DNA of 64,000 bases from Planococcus halotolerans (GTDB lineage Bacteria > Bacillota > Bacilli > Bacillales_A > Planococcaceae), in contig NZ_QLZR01000004.1 of assembly GCF_003289955.1 (NCBI RefSeq), forward strand, positions 124,001-188,000, read 5' to 3'. This document shows positions 1-10,406 of the stretch, piece after piece. How positions within the stretch are numbered: position 1 is the first letter of the stretch; every line of letters begins with the position of its first letter. The notes beneath the pieces are model-generated. The model ran no database searches, was not told the DNA's origin, and was given only the letters and a program-made list of their open reading frames with translations. Position numbers and translations under genes: made by a program.

Positions 1-1
1 G

Positions 2-547
2 GTGGGCTGTTATTACCATGACATCGGCAAAACGAAGCGCCCTCAATATTTTATTGAAAATCAGGTGAATATCGCCAACCCGCATGATTCGCTTCCGCCT
101 GAAACCAGCCGGGACATCATACTGGCACACGGCGCACAAGGTGCAGAAATGCTGCGTAAATATAAAATGCCAAAAGAAATTATCGATATAGCTGACCAGC
201 ATCATGGAACGAGTTTGCTGAAGTTTTTCTACTTCAAAGAAAAAGAGAAAAATCCTGAAGTCAGTGAAGAAGAATATCGTTACAACGGACCCAAACCGCA
301 GACAAAGGAAAATGCAGTCATTATGGCAGCGGACAGCATAGAAGCGGCAGTCCGGTCGATGAAGGATCCAACATCAGAAAAGATAAAAAAATTGGTCGAG
401 GCAATAATTGAGGATAAACTGAAAGACGGGCAATTTGATGAATGTGATCTCACTATGAAAGAATTGAAAACGATTAAGAGTGTCATGTGTGAAACGCTGA
501 ACGGTATTTTCCATACAAGAATCGAATACCCGAAAGATAAAGAATAG
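2..547 (+). CDS. pgpH: Cyclic-di-AMP phosphodiesterase PgpH (YqfF), C-terminal part
   Basis: Only the last 181 codons are in the window and the gene runs off the left edge. The HDIGK motif at visible residues 6-10, followed by a distal HH pair (HHGTS), is the metal-binding core of an HD-type phosphohydrolase. In the 7TM-HD family, PgpH hydrolyses the second messenger c-di-AMP at the membrane; the membrane segments would lie upstream, outside the window. The next genes ybeY-dgkA-cdd-era-recO follow as in B. subtilis yqfF-yqfG-dgkA-cdd-era-recO, which supports the identity. The visible GTG at 2 is not a true start. Function is inferred from family and gene order. Confidence 0.85.
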   Translation: MGCYYHDIGKTKRPQYFIENQVNIANPHDSLPPETSRDIILAHGAQGAEMLRKYKMPKEIIDIADQHHGTSLLKFFYFKEKEKNPEVSEEEYRYNGPKPQTKENAVIMAADSIEAAVRSMKDPTSEKIKKLVEAIIEDKLKDGQFDECDLTMKELKTIKSVMCETLNGIFHTRIEYPKDKE

Positions 548-562
548 AAGGAGGTTTTCGGT

Positions 563-1025
563 ATGCTGACGATTGATTTTATGGACGAAACGGAAACTTT
601 ACAACAAGAAGAAATACAATTTGTGGAGAAGATCCTCCAGCATGCAGCGACAGAAGAGGAAATTGGGGATGCTGAAGTATCCGTCAGTTTTGTGACCAAT
701 GAAATGATCAGGGAGATCAACCGGGAGTACCGGGATAAAGACCAGCCGACGGACGTTATTTCATTTGCAATGGAAGAACCGGGGGAAGGCGAAGTGGTAA
801 TACATGGAATGGACGAACCGAGAGTACTTGGTGATATCATCATTTCTCTGGACCGGACCAAAGAACAGGCAGCCGATTACGGCCATTCATTCGAGCGCGA
901 ACTTGGCTTTTTGGCGGTGCATGGTTTCCTTCATCTCCTTGGTTATGACCATATGAATGATGAAGATGAGAAAAAGATGTTCGCCAAACAGGACGTGATT
1001 TTGAATTCGCTTGGCATCACGCGTG

Positions 1026-1045
<20 letters not shown>
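563..1045 (+). CDS. ybeY: Endoribonuclease / rRNA maturation factor YbeY
   Basis: This 160-residue protein has the family hallmark H120-x3-H124-x5-H130 ([11 protein letters not shown]), three zinc-binding histidines of a single-strand endoribonuclease used in 16S rRNA 3' maturation and ribosome quality control. The start is fixed by an AGAAGGAGG ribosome site just upstream. It lies 15 bases after pgpH and its end overlaps the start of the diacylglycerol kinase gene, so these genes are probably cotranscribed. Length is typical for the family. Confidence 0.95.
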
Positions 1046-2717
<1,672 letters not shown>

Positions 2718-2729
2718 GGAGTAGTCTCC

Positions 2730-3515
2730 ATGCAGAGTCAATTAGAGGGTATCGTCATACGTACGATGCCATATGGTGAAAACAATAAAATCGTCACCTT
2801 GTTCACCCGCGAAGCAGGGAAGATCACCTGTATGGCGAGAGGTGCCAAAAAGCCCGCAAGCCGGCTGGCTGCGATAACCCAGCCTTTTACGCATGGCACT
2901 TATTCCATCTATAAAGGCAAAGGGATGGGCACGCTTCAAGCGGGCGACCAATTGGAATCGCTGCGCCATATCCGTGAAGATATCATGTCGACCGCATATG
3001 CAAGCTACGTTACAGAATTGGTCGACAGGCTGACGGAACAGGATGAACCGCAGCCGGGCATCTATGAGATGCTGTTTCAGGCCTTGCATGCGATAGAAGA
3101 AGGCTACGACCCTGAAGCAATCACGTTATTCGTTGAATGGAAGATGCTGCAGACTGCCGGGCTTGCCCCGACTCTCCATGAATGTGCGAACTGCGGGGCG
3201 ACGGAAGGGGAGTTCGCTTTTTCTTTTCAGGAACTCGGTTTTCTATGCCATCGCTGTTTCCATATTGATCCTTATATTATCCGCTTGAGCCCGGCTCTTG
3301 TAAAATTGATCCGCACTTTCTATTTCGTGCCGATTGAACGTGTCGGTTCGCTCACTCTGAAAAAAGAATCGAAATCTTTATTGAAGCAAATCGTCCGTAC
3401 AATCTATGAGGAACAGGCCGGAATCCGGCTGAAATCGAGGAAATTCCTGGAGCAGCTCGAACGCACTCCGGAGTTTTTACCGAAAAAAGCAGAAGATGAC
3501 TCCAAAGACAGCTGA
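2730..3515 (+). CDS. recO: DNA repair protein RecO
   Basis: RecO works with RecF and RecR to load RecA on SSB-coated single-stranded DNA. The 261-residue protein has the expected N-terminal OB fold followed by a helical region with four zinc cysteines at C152, C155, C173 and C176 (CANC and CHRC). An AAGGAG site precedes the ATG. It is the last gene of the pgpH-to-recO run and is closed by a strong terminator overlapping its last codons. Confidence 0.95.
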   Translation: MQSQLEGIVIRTMPYGENNKIVTLFTREAGKITCMARGAKKPASRLAAITQPFTHGTYSIYKGKGMGTLQAGDQLESLRHIREDIMSTAYASYVTELVDRLTEQDEPQPGIYEMLFQALHAIEEGYDPEAITLFVEWKMLQTAGLAPTLHECANCGATEGEFAFSFQELGFLCHRCFHIDPYIIRLSPALVKLIRTFYFVPIERVGSLTLKKESKSLLKQIVRTIYEEQAGIRLKSRKFLEQLERTPEFLPKKAEDDSKDS

Positions 3516-3543
3516 ATCCAGCTGTTTGGGGTCATCTTTTTTT
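3493..3543 (+). terminator. Rho-independent terminator after recO
   Basis: Arms AAGATGACTCCAAAGACAGCT and AGCTGTTTGGGGTCATCTT pair around a short loop, followed by a run of T. The left arm overlaps the final codons of recO. Confidence 0.9.
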
Positions 3544-3608
3544 CCATATTTTTCATTTACTATCCGGAATAGAGCAAATACTGTCCGCAAGCAAATGAAA
3601 CAAAATAT

Positions 3609-3644
3609 AAAAGCGCTGCTCCCTTAATTTAGGAGCAGCGCTTT
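3609..3644. terminator. Perfect hairpin, probable terminator for the reverse glyQS transcript
   Basis: Thirteen-base perfect arms AAAGCGCTGCTCC and GGAGCAGCGCTTT surround a nine-base loop. Read on the minus strand it is followed by a T-rich stretch, so it probably ends glyQS transcripts that have passed the repeat block; read on the plus strand it lacks a good T tail. Confidence 0.65.
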
Positions 3645-3653
3645 CGAGTTTCT

Positions 3654-3901
3654 GTGTCCAGACTCCAACGGCCAACTCCTCGAGTCGTAAGCCACTTTGT
3701 GTCTAGTCTCCAGTGCCTAGCTCTTCGGGATATAAGTCAAACCAGCTGCGTGGCAAAGAACGCCACTACGCTGATTCGTCTTATACCTGTCAGAGCTGAA
3801 CAGGCACTTCCGCTTTTCGAGACTGTGCGGCTGAAAAGATGCCGCTTCGCCAAATCGTCTTACGCTTGTCGGAGCTGTGCGGCCGTTTCCGCTTTTCTTT
3901 A
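3654..3901 (-). repeat. Structured intergenic repeat, outer unit (interrupted)
   Basis: On the minus strand the element begins one base after the glyQS stop codon (AAAGAAAAGCGGAAACGG) and ends in GGAGTCTGGACA. Removing 3700-3822 gives a unit that lines up with the copy at 53863-53989, including GATTTGGCGAAGCGGC and the closing AAAGTGGCTTACG. No gene is present from 3516 to 3901 apart from this element and the hairpins; the open frames inside it are not convincing proteins. Confidence 0.8.
3700..3822 (-). repeat. Complete repeat unit nested inside the outer unit
   Basis: A 123-base unit on the minus strand running from CGAAAAGCGGAAGTGCC to GGAGACTAGACA. It contains the family stem (AGCTCT with AGAGCT, ATAAG with CTTAT) and the capping hairpin CAGC-gta-GTGGC / GCCAC-gca-GCTG. 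It interrupts the outer unit between ACAG and CAAAGTGG, a precise junction when compared with the uninterrupted copy at 53863. Confidence 0.8.
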
Positions 3902-5278
3902 TTAGAACTGAATATGCTTTTCGATATAAGCCTGTACTTCAGCAATCGGCATGCGCACCTGTTCCATGGAATCGCGGTGGCGAACAGTTACCTGGCCATC
4001 TTCGACTGAATCAAAATCAAAAGTGACGCAGAACGGCGTACCGATTTCATCCTGGCGGCGGTAGCGTTTGCCGATAGACTGGGATTCATCGTAATCCACC
4101 ATGAAGTGCTTCGCCAAATCAGCAAATACTTCAGTTGCGCCTTCTGCCAATTTTTTAGACAAAGGAAGGACAGCGGCTTTGTAAGGAGCCAGTGCCGGAT
4201 GGAATTTCAACACGGTGCGTTTGTCATCGTTATCAAGTTCTTCTTCGTGATAGGCATCAACGAGGAAGGCGAGCGTGACACGGTCAGCTCCGAGTGATGG
4301 TTCGATGCAGTAAGGCACAAAACGTTCGTTGGTGATCGGATCGATATAATTGAAATCTTCGCCGGAATGCTCCATATGGCGCTTCAAGTCAAAGTCGGTG
4401 CGGTCAGCGATGCCCCATAGTTCGCCCCAGCCGAATGGGAATTTGTATTCGATATCGACTGTCGCGTTTGAATAATGGGAAAGTTCATCTGCATCGTGTT
4501 CGCGCAGGCGCATATTGTCTTCTGACATGTTGAGGTTTAACAGCCAGTTTTTGCTGAAGTCGCGCCAGTAGGCATACCATTCAAGGTCTTCGCCCGGTTT
4601 ACAGAAGAACTCAAGTTCCATCTGTTCGAATTCGCGGGTCCGGAATGTGAAGTTGCCGGGTGTGATTTCGTTACGGAAACTTTTGCCGATCTGGGCAATT
4701 CCGAAAGGCATTCTTTTGCGCATTGAGCGCTGAACATTTTTATAGTTGACGAAAATTCCTTGTGCCGTTTCCGGACGCAGGAAGATTTCATTCGTCGACG
4801 CTTCTGTCACGCCTTGGAAAGTCTTGAACATCAGATTGAATTGGCGGATTTCCGTGAAGTCATGCTTGCCGCAAACCGGGCAGTCGATTGCATGTTCTTC
4901 GATCAATTCAGCCATTTTTTCAAACGACAAACCGTCAACAATCATTTCGATTCCTTTGGCATCCAAAGCTTCCTCGATCAATTTATCGGCGCGCAGGCGT
5001 GATTTACAGCTTTTGCAATCAATCATCGGATCATTGAAGTTGCCGACGTGGCCGGAAGCGATCCAGGTTTTAGGATTCATCAGGATTGCCGCATCGAGAC
5101 CGACGTTATAAGGAGATTCCTGTACGAATTTTTTCCACCATGCTTTTTTGATATTGTTTTTAAGTTCTACTCCGAGTGGGCCGTAATCCCATGTATTTGC
5201 CAAGCCTCCGTAAATTTCTGAACCTGGAAATACAAAGCCTCTGTGTTTTGCTAACGATACTACATCTTCCATTGACAT
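3902..5278 (-). CDS. glyQS: Glycine--tRNA ligase (single-chain, GlyQS type)
   Basis: This class II aminoacyl-tRNA synthetase charges tRNA-Gly. The 458-residue dimeric form has a zinc-like CxxC pair (CKSCKS, CPVCGK), motif 2 ([18 protein letters not shown]) and motif 3 ([10 protein letters not shown]). I start at the ATG at 5278 because GGAGGTAA lies just upstream on the minus strand; the longer open frame reaches into the T-box leader. B. subtilis instead uses a two-subunit glyQ/glyS enzyme at the same locus. Expression is controlled by the T-box upstream. Confidence 0.96.
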   Translation of the reverse strand: MSMEDVVSLAKHRGFVFPGSEIYGGLANTWDYGPLGVELKNNIKKAWWKKFVQESPYNVGLDAAILMNPKTWIASGHVGNFNDPMIDCKSCKSRLRADKLIEEALDAKGIEMIVDGLSFEKMAELIEEHAIDCPVCGKHDFTEIRQFNLMFKTFQGVTEASTNEIFLRPETAQGIFVNYKNVQRSMRKRMPFGIAQIGKSFRNEITPGNFTFRTREFEQMELEFFCKPGEDLEWYAYWRDFSKNWLLNLNMSEDNMRLREHDADELSHYSNATVDIEYKFPFGWGELWGIADRTDFDLKRHMEHSGEDFNYIDPITNERFVPYCIEPSLGADRVTLAFLVDAYHEEELDNDDKRTVLKFHPALAPYKAAVLPLSKKLAEGATEVFADLAKHFMVDYDESQSIGKRYRRQDEIGTPFCVTFDFDSVEDGQVTVRHRDSMEQVRMPIAEVQAYIEKHIQF

Positions 5279-5290
5279 AAAAATTACCTC

Positions 5291-5500
5291 CATAAAATAA
5301 AAAATCGCACACGTCCCGGACATAAAGTCCGAGGACGAGTACGTTATGACCCGCGGTTCCACCCCGATTGGCTGCTGTTGCAGCCCTCTTGAAAATAATT
5401 ATGGCTCCAGATTGCCTTTTCCTGCCGATGCGGGCTTTCACCATCCCCGCTCGCTCCTGTGGCAGTACTTATAGATCTTTCATTGCCTGCTATAGAATCT
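5291..5500 (-). ncRNA. T-box riboswitch leader of glyQS
   Basis: On the minus strand the leader holds the T-box core GGGGTGGAACCGCGG (complement of 5351-5365), which pairs with the free NCCA end of uncharged tRNA-Gly. A perfect GGCTGC/GCAGCC hairpin precedes it. The downstream terminator CGTCC-GGAC/GTCC-GGACG (5312-5337) runs into a T-rich tail at 5295-5304. The sequence CGTCC can pair with the T-box in the antiterminator instead. The leader is only about 210 bases from the likely transcription start to the start codon, leaving a short space for Stem I. The specifier codon was not assigned with confidence. Confidence 0.9.
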
Positions 5501-5506
5501 TAAAGT

Positions 5507-5535
5507 ATTGTACCATGCTAAACTTTTCTTAGCAA
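5507..5535 (-). promoter_or_regulatory. SigA-type promoter of the glyQS T-box transcript
   Basis: On the minus strand TTGCTA (5530-5535) and TACAAT (5507-5512) are separated by 17 bases, placing the start about 10 bases before the T-box leader. Confidence 0.65.
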
Positions 5536-5558
5536 TATAGCTTCAATTAGTATATAAT
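5529..5558 (+). promoter_or_regulatory. Candidate SigA promoter of ccpN-ppsR
   Basis: TTAGCA (5529-5534) and TATAAT (5553-5558) with an 18-base spacer, 35 bases before the GTG start of ccpN. Its -35 box overlaps the divergent glyQS promoter. Confidence 0.5.
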
Positions 5559-5592
5559 AATCATCATTGAGTATAACACATATTTTGAGGCG

Positions 5593-6231
5593 GTGAGTCC
5601 GATCGAACTCAATAAGAGACAAGAAGAGATATTGCGCATCGTCAAAGGGAACGGTCCTATTACAGGGGAGCAGATAGCAGAACGTCTTCACCTGACACGG
5701 GCTACATTGCGCCCGGATCTTGCCATATTAACAATGGCCGGATTTCTGGACGCGCGTCCACGAGTGGGTTATTTCTATTCCGGCAAAAAGCCCGGACACG
5801 ACGTAACCGATACGATGAATAATATGAAAGTAAAAGACTTCCAGTCGATTCCTGTGGTGGTCAGGGAAAATGTCAGTGTATATGACGCCATCAGCCAAAT
5901 GTTCCTTGATGATGTCGGCACTTTGTTCGTAGTGGATAAAAACTCCCTTCTTACCGGCGTTTTGTCCCGCAAGGATTTATTGCGCACGAGTATCGGCAGC
6001 CAGGACTTAACGTCCATCCCCGTACATATCATTATGACACGGATGCCAAATATTACGTATTGCTTTAAAACCGACTCCCTGATCCAAGTGGCGAACCGGC
6101 TGATCAATCAGCAGATTGATGCACTGCCTGTTGTCGAAGAGCTGGCGAACGGGTTGAAAGTTGTCGGCCGGATCACTAAAACCAATATTACAAGGGCATT
6201 CTTGTCCTTATCCGAAAGCCATGAATTATGA
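5593..6231 (+). CDS. ccpN: CcpN-type transcriptional repressor (HTH plus CBS pair)
   Basis: The 212-residue protein has an N-terminal winged helix (about residues 5-65, LNKRQEEILRIVKGNGPITG) and two CBS domains (about 80-205) that sense nucleotides. B. subtilis CcpN represses gapB and pckA during glycolytic growth. It starts with GTG at 5593, supported by TGAGG upstream and by the conserved MSPIELNKRQ beginning. It is followed 12 bases later by ppsR, the same pairing as yqzB-yqfL in B. subtilis. The actual targets here lie outside the window. Confidence 0.9.
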   Translation: MSPIELNKRQEEILRIVKGNGPITGEQIAERLHLTRATLRPDLAILTMAGFLDARPRVGYFYSGKKPGHDVTDTMNNMKVKDFQSIPVVVRENVSVYDAISQMFLDDVGTLFVVDKNSLLTGVLSRKDLLRTSIGSQDLTSIPVHIIMTRMPNITYCFKTDSLIQVANRLINQQIDALPVVEELANGLKVVGRITKTNITRAFLSLSESHEL

Positions 6232-6243
6232 GGTGAATAAACG

Positions 6244-7047
6244 ATGAATCTATTGCGAGTATTCGTAATTTCCGATTCAGTGGGAGAGACAGGGGAACTG
6301 GTTGCCAAAGCAGCGGTCAGCCAGTATTTGAATCCTGACCAGAATGTTTCACTGAAGAGATTTCCATATATCGATTCCATTGACCAGGTCAGGGACATCA
6401 TTCATATGGCTGCAGATCAGCGGGCTTTTGTCGTTTACACGCTGGTAGCCAACAAGTTGCGTGATTTTATCGTAACTGAAACTGCCCGCCTGAATGTAAC
6501 TGCAGTCGATCTGATGGGCCCTTTGCTTGATGCGTTAAAGGTCGAGCTGAACGCTGAACCGCTGGAAGAAGCGGGTTTGGTCCGGAAATTGGACGATGAT
6601 TATTTCAAAAAAGTCGAAGCCATCGAATTTGCTGTAAAATATGATGATGGCCGTGACCCGCGGGGAATACTGATGGCGGATATTGTCCTGGTTGGTATAT
6701 CAAGGACTTCAAAGACGCCGTTGTCACAGTATTTGGCCCATAAGCGCCTGAAAGTCGCAAACGTTCCGCTGGTTCCTGAAGTGGATCCTCCGGAAGAACT
6801 TTTCAGAGTAGCACCAGAAAAATGTTTTGGTTTGGTCATTTCTCCGGAAAAACTCAATAATATCCGAAAAGAACGGCTGATTGCCCTTGGCTTGAATGAT
6901 GATGCCAATTATGCAAAAATACAACGTATCCATGAAGAAATCATCCATTTCAATAAAGTGGTCGAGAAGATTAATTGTGAAGTGATTGATGTAACAAACC
7001 GTGCTGTAGAAGAGACTGCAAACTTAATAATGAGCAAATTGAAATAA
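6244..7047 (+). CDS. ppsR: Pyruvate, phosphate dikinase regulatory protein (kinase/pyrophosphorylase)
   Basis: This 267-residue DUF299 protein is a bifunctional serine/threonine kinase and Pi-dependent pyrophosphorylase that inactivates and reactivates pyruvate phosphate dikinase or PEP synthase. The P-loop-like [15 protein letters not shown] is the family signature. A second conserved stretch, [12 protein letters not shown], forms the N-terminus. It is cotranscribed with ccpN, fitting joint control of the phosphoenolpyruvate node. Which dikinase it acts on cannot be told from this window. Confidence 0.9.
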   Translation: MNLLRVFVISDSVGETGELVAKAAVSQYLNPDQNVSLKRFPYIDSIDQVRDIIHMAADQRAFVVYTLVANKLRDFIVTETARLNVTAVDLMGPLLDALKVELNAEPLEEAGLVRKLDDDYFKKVEAIEFAVKYDDGRDPRGILMADIVLVGISRTSKTPLSQYLAHKRLKVANVPLVPEVDPPEELFRVAPEKCFGLVISPEKLNNIRKERLIALGLNDDANYAKIQRIHEEIIHFNKVVEKINCEVIDVTNRAVEETANLIMSKLK

Positions 7048-7050
7048 CCA

Positions 7051-7086
7051 AGTAGAAAAGCCACCTGGAAAGGCGGTTTTTCTGCT
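7051..7086 (+). terminator. Terminator after ppsR
   Basis: Arms AGTAGAAAAGCCACCT and AGGCGGTTTTTCTGCT pair with two mismatches, with T residues in and after the right arm. Confidence 0.7.
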
Positions 7087-7248
7087 TTATTTGTGGATTT
7101 TTCTTCAAAAGAGTTTTATAATGAAGAATTGTGGCTAAACCAATAAGATAGACCTAAATTAACGCCTTCACATTTTTATTGAAACTTGAAGGAATTTGCC
7201 GCTGTATCTCGAATTAAGTATGTTAAGCAAATAAAGATGGTGATGAAT

Positions 7249-9042
7249 GTGTCCAGTCGGGTACCAGAAGAAGTGATTGAAAAAATCCGCTCTTCTGCGG
7301 ATATTGTGGATATAGTCGGTGAGTATGTCCAATTGACCAAAAGGGGCCGGAACTGGTTCGGGCTTTGCCCGTTCCATGGAGAAAGCACCCCGTCGTTTTC
7401 GGTTACATCCGATAAACAGATTTTTCATTGTTTCGGCTGTGGAGCGGGCGGCAATGTTATAACATTCCTAATGGATATCGAGAACCTTTCATTCCAGGAA
7501 GCTTTATCGAGATTAGGGCAGCGGACAGGGCATGATATTGAAATCAGCACATCCTCCGATTCGGCTGCGGCACCGTCCAAAGCTGAAAACCGGCTTGTGG
7601 ACATGCATGAATTTGCTGCGGATATGTATCACCATATTCTCTTGAATACAGAAGAGGGGCAAGCAGCGCTGGATTATCTCGAAAATCGTGGATTCACACG
7701 GGAGATGATTGAAAAATACCGGATCGGCTGGTCATTGCCGGAATGGAATTATATGTCGTCTGCTCTGCTGAAAAAAGGGTATACAGAAGAAGAGCTGACT
7801 GACAGCGGACTTGCCATAGCCCGGGAACAATCCGATGGTTATTTTGATCGTTTCCGCGGTCGTATCATGTTTCCAATCATGAATGAAAGCGGCAAGGCAA
7901 TCGCTTTTTCCGGCAGGATCATGGAAAATACGAAACAGGATGCTAAATACATGAATAGTCCTGAATCACCTATTTTCCAAAAGAGCCAGGTTCTCTATAA
8001 CTTTCATCTGGCGAGAGGGTCGATTCGGAAGAATAGGAAAATTGTGCTTTTTGAAGGATTTATGGATGTCATTGCAGCAGGTAAGGCAGGTGTCGATAAT
8101 GCCCTTGCAACAATGGGAACCTCGCTGACTTCCCAGCATATCCGGGTCATGAAACGTTTTGCCCAGGATGTCGTCATATGCTTTGACGGTGACGATGCCG
8201 GATGGGAAGCTGCAAAACGGGCTGCCATTGCATTGAATGAAGAAAAGTTCAAAGTGGAAGTTGCTGTATTGCCAGGGAAAATGGACCCGGACGATTATGT
8301 CCGTGAAAACGGCAGCGAAGCTTTCAAGGAACAGATCATTGGAAAACCGCATGCTTTTATAGCTTTTGCCATGATGCATGCGCGCCGCCATAAAAATTTC
8401 CAGTATGAAAATGATCTGCTCCAATATATCCAGGAGGTCCTTCAGTTATTGGCAGGACGTTCAACGCCCCTGGAGCGTGATCTTTATATCAGACAATTGT
8501 CCACTGAAACAGGTTTGTCCCAGGAAGCAATTTTGCAGCATTACCGCAAACTTGAAAACAAATCTGTAGAAAGAAATCGCCCAGAAGCGCCGGCACAGGC
8601 AGTGAGGCGGGAACCCAAGAAAGTAACATCGCTGCACCGTGCAGAACGCCTTTTACTGGCGCATGCACTGGCTGATGCTTCTGTCATGGACAAACTCGCG
8701 CAGGAAGATGGAATTCCTTTTATCAGTGAAGAGTTCCAGGCAATATACGTGCAATTGCTCGGATTTTATGAAGAATGGAATAAAGCGGATTTCCACAAGT
8801 TCCTGGAAACACTAAAGGATCCTGAACTTCGAAAACTGGTAATGGAAACCGCCCTTTCAGAACGGGACCCAGATCATCCTGACGAAGAAATTTCCGATTG
8901 TCTGAAGCATTTGGGCAAACACCGGATTGAGCAGGAAATATCTTTGAAGATACAGCAATCAAAAGAAGCGGAAAAACAGAATGACCTGAAACGCGCTTTG
9001 CTTCTTGCACAAGAAGTGATTGCTTTGCGAAAGTCGCTATAG
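7249..9042 (+). CDS. dnaG: DNA primase
   Basis: DnaG lays the RNA primers for replication. Taken from GTG at 7249 the product is 597 residues. It has a CHC2 zinc ribbon (C40, H43, C61, C64), the primase catalytic core, a TOPRIM domain with FEGFMDV and CFDGDDAG, and a C-terminal DnaB-binding region. The start is ambiguous: ATG 7237, ATG 7243 and GTG 7249 are all in frame. I prefer 7249 because GGTGAT sits five bases before it and MSSRVPEE resembles the B. subtilis N-terminus. A TATAAT at 7117-7122 may belong to its promoter. It is followed by sigA as in the classic macromolecular-synthesis operon. Confidence 0.94.
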   Translation: MSSRVPEEVIEKIRSSADIVDIVGEYVQLTKRGRNWFGLCPFHGESTPSFSVTSDKQIFHCFGCGAGGNVITFLMDIENLSFQEALSRLGQRTGHDIEISTSSDSAAAPSKAENRLVDMHEFAADMYHHILLNTEEGQAALDYLENRGFTREMIEKYRIGWSLPEWNYMSSALLKKGYTEEELTDSGLAIAREQSDGYFDRFRGRIMFPIMNESGKAIAFSGRIMENTKQDAKYMNSPESPIFQKSQVLYNFHLARGSIRKNRKIVLFEGFMDVIAAGKAGVDNALATMGTSLTSQHIRVMKRFAQDVVICFDGDDAGWEAAKRAAIALNEEKFKVEVAVLPGKMDPDDYVRENGSEAFKEQIIGKPHAFIAFAMMHARRHKNFQYENDLLQYIQEVLQLLAGRSTPLERDLYIRQLSTETGLSQEAILQHYRKLENKSVERNRPEAPAQAVRREPKKVTSLHRAERLLLAHALADASVMDKLAQEDGIPFISEEFQAIYVQLLGFYEEWNKADFHKFLETLKDPELRKLVMETALSERDPDHPDEEISDCLKHLGKHRIEQEISLKIQQSKEAEKQNDLKRALLLAQEVIALRKSL

Positions 9043-9073
9043 TTTAATTCCGGTTTTTAAAGGAGGAAGTCGA

Positions 9074-10228
9074 ATGGCTGAAAAGTCTGAACGCCAAAAT
9101 GAAGTTGAAGCAAGCAACGTACCATTGACTACTGAAGGTCCGGAAGTTAATGTGGAAGAAGCTAAGAAACAATTGATAGAAGCAGGCAAGAAGAGCGGTG
9201 AACTCAATTATGAGCAAATCGCTGATAAATTAGCAGTATTCGAAATGGAATCTGACCAGGTAGAAGAATTCATTGACCAGCTGGAAGGCCATGGCATCGA
9301 ACTGGAAAGAAAATCCGATGACGAAGAACACCTCGACCGCCTTATGAAACCGACGGAGGAAAAATTCGACCTGAATGATCTGAGTGTTCCTCCCGGCGTT
9401 AAAATAAATGATCCTGTCCGCATGTATCTGAAAGAAATCGGCCGTGTTGATCTATTGAAAGCGGAAGAAGAAGTGCGGCTTGCAAAATTGATTGAACAAG
9501 GTGACGAAGAGGCGAAAAAACGCCTTGCTGAAGCAAACCTTCGACTCGTTGTAAGTATTGCAAAACGGTACGTCGGCCGCGGCATGCTGTTCCTGGATTT
9601 GATTCAGGAAGGTAATATGGGTCTTATCAAAGCAGTTGAGAAATTCGACTACTCGAAAGGTTTCAAGTTCAGTACTTATGCTACGTGGTGGATCCGCCAG
9701 GCAATCACACGTGCGATTGCTGACCAGGCCCGCACTATCCGGATTCCGGTGCATATGGTCGAGACCATCAACAAATTGATTCGGGTACAACGCCAATTAC
9801 TGCAGGATCTAGGCCGTGAACCTTCACCGGAAGAAATCGGGGAAGAGATGGACCTTCAACCTGAAAAAGTGCGTGAAATCCTGAAAATTGCACAGGAGCC
9901 GGTATCGCTTGAAACACCGATCGGTGAAGAAGACGATTCGCATCTTGGTGATTTTATCGAAGACTCGGATGCCCAGTCACCATCTGACCACGCTGCTTAT
10001 GAACTATTAAAAGAGCAGCTGGAAGATGTACTCGATACATTGACAGACCGCGAAGAAAACGTATTGCGCCTCCGTTTCGGGCTTGACGACGGACGGACAC
10101 GAACACTGGAAGAAGTAGGAAAGGTATTTGGTGTTACACGTGAACGTATTCGCCAAATCGAAGCAAAAGCTCTTCGTAAGCTTCGCCATCCTTCAAGAAG
10201 TAAACGCTTGAAAGACTTTTTGGAATAA
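9074..10228 (+). CDS. sigA: RNA polymerase principal sigma factor SigA (RpoD)
   Basis: The vegetative sigma factor, 384 residues. Region 1.1 is acidic, regions 2.3-2.4 carry [15 protein letters not shown] for -10 recognition and melting, and region 4.2 carries [18 protein letters not shown] for -35 binding. AGGAGG at 9061-9066 fixes the ATG at 9074. It lies 31 bases after dnaG and ends at a strong terminator. The SigA-type promoters proposed elsewhere in the window match this specificity. Confidence 0.98.
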   Translation: MAEKSERQNEVEASNVPLTTEGPEVNVEEAKKQLIEAGKKSGELNYEQIADKLAVFEMESDQVEEFIDQLEGHGIELERKSDDEEHLDRLMKPTEEKFDLNDLSVPPGVKINDPVRMYLKEIGRVDLLKAEEEVRLAKLIEQGDEEAKKRLAEANLRLVVSIAKRYVGRGMLFLDLIQEGNMGLIKAVEKFDYSKGFKFSTYATWWIRQAITRAIADQARTIRIPVHMVETINKLIRVQRQLLQDLGREPSPEEIGEEMDLQPEKVREILKIAQEPVSLETPIGEEDDSHLGDFIEDSDAQSPSDHAAYELLKEQLEDVLDTLTDREENVLRLRFGLDDGRTRTLEEVGKVFGVTRERIRQIEAKALRKLRHPSRSKRLKDFLE

Positions 10229-10233
10229 GCACA

Positions 10234-10270
10234 GCCGTTTCTCATGTATATATGAGGAACGGTTTTTTTT
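10234..10270 (+). terminator. Terminator of the dnaG-sigA operon
   Basis: Arms CCGTTTCTCAT and ATGAGGAACGG around a short AT-rich loop, followed by eight T. Confidence 0.9.
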
Positions 10271-10336
10271 GTTGAGCTTTTTATTGAAGTTAAAGGAGAC
10301 AAATCAATGGAACCTTTATCATTTTCACCTTATCTA

Positions 10337-10386
10337 TTGAGTTTGACGGAATTTTAGCTATATAATGAATATTGTAAGCGTATTCA
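10337..10386 (+). promoter_or_regulatory. Promoter with an overlapping palindrome upstream of the acyl-CoA dehydrogenase gene
   Basis: TTGAGT (10337-10342) and TATAAT (10361-10366) are 18 bases apart. Immediately at the expected start point lies the inverted repeat TGAATA-9-TATTCA (10366-10386). Its position fits a repressor operator, and TGAAT/ATTCA half sites resemble the FadR/TetR-type sites that control fatty-acid degradation genes in Bacillus. The assignment to FadR is inference. Confidence 0.45.
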
Positions 10387-10406
10387 GATTAAAGGGGATG
10401 TAAAAA

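Noticed and set aside
280-861. 193-codon antisense frame across pgpH and ybeY
   Set aside because: Ser-rich shadow of two well-supported genes; no ribosome site.
3654-3905. Plus-strand open frame of 83 codons next to glyQS
   Set aside because: It lies wholly in the structured repeat. Similar Arg/Ser/Cys-rich frames (with SRLQRP or SSSGH) appear in the other copies because the repeats share sequence, and there is no ribosome site.
5160-5444. Minus-strand 94-codon frame upstream of glyQS
   Set aside because: It covers the T-box leader and the first codons of glyQS in another frame.
7966-8424. 152-codon antisense frame within dnaG
   Set aside because: Lies inside the conserved TOPRIM region of dnaG; no independent support.
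10342-10366. TTGACG as -35 box for the acyl-CoA dehydrogenase promoter
   Set aside because: Only 12 bases from TATAAT; TTGAGT at 18 bases is the better partner.
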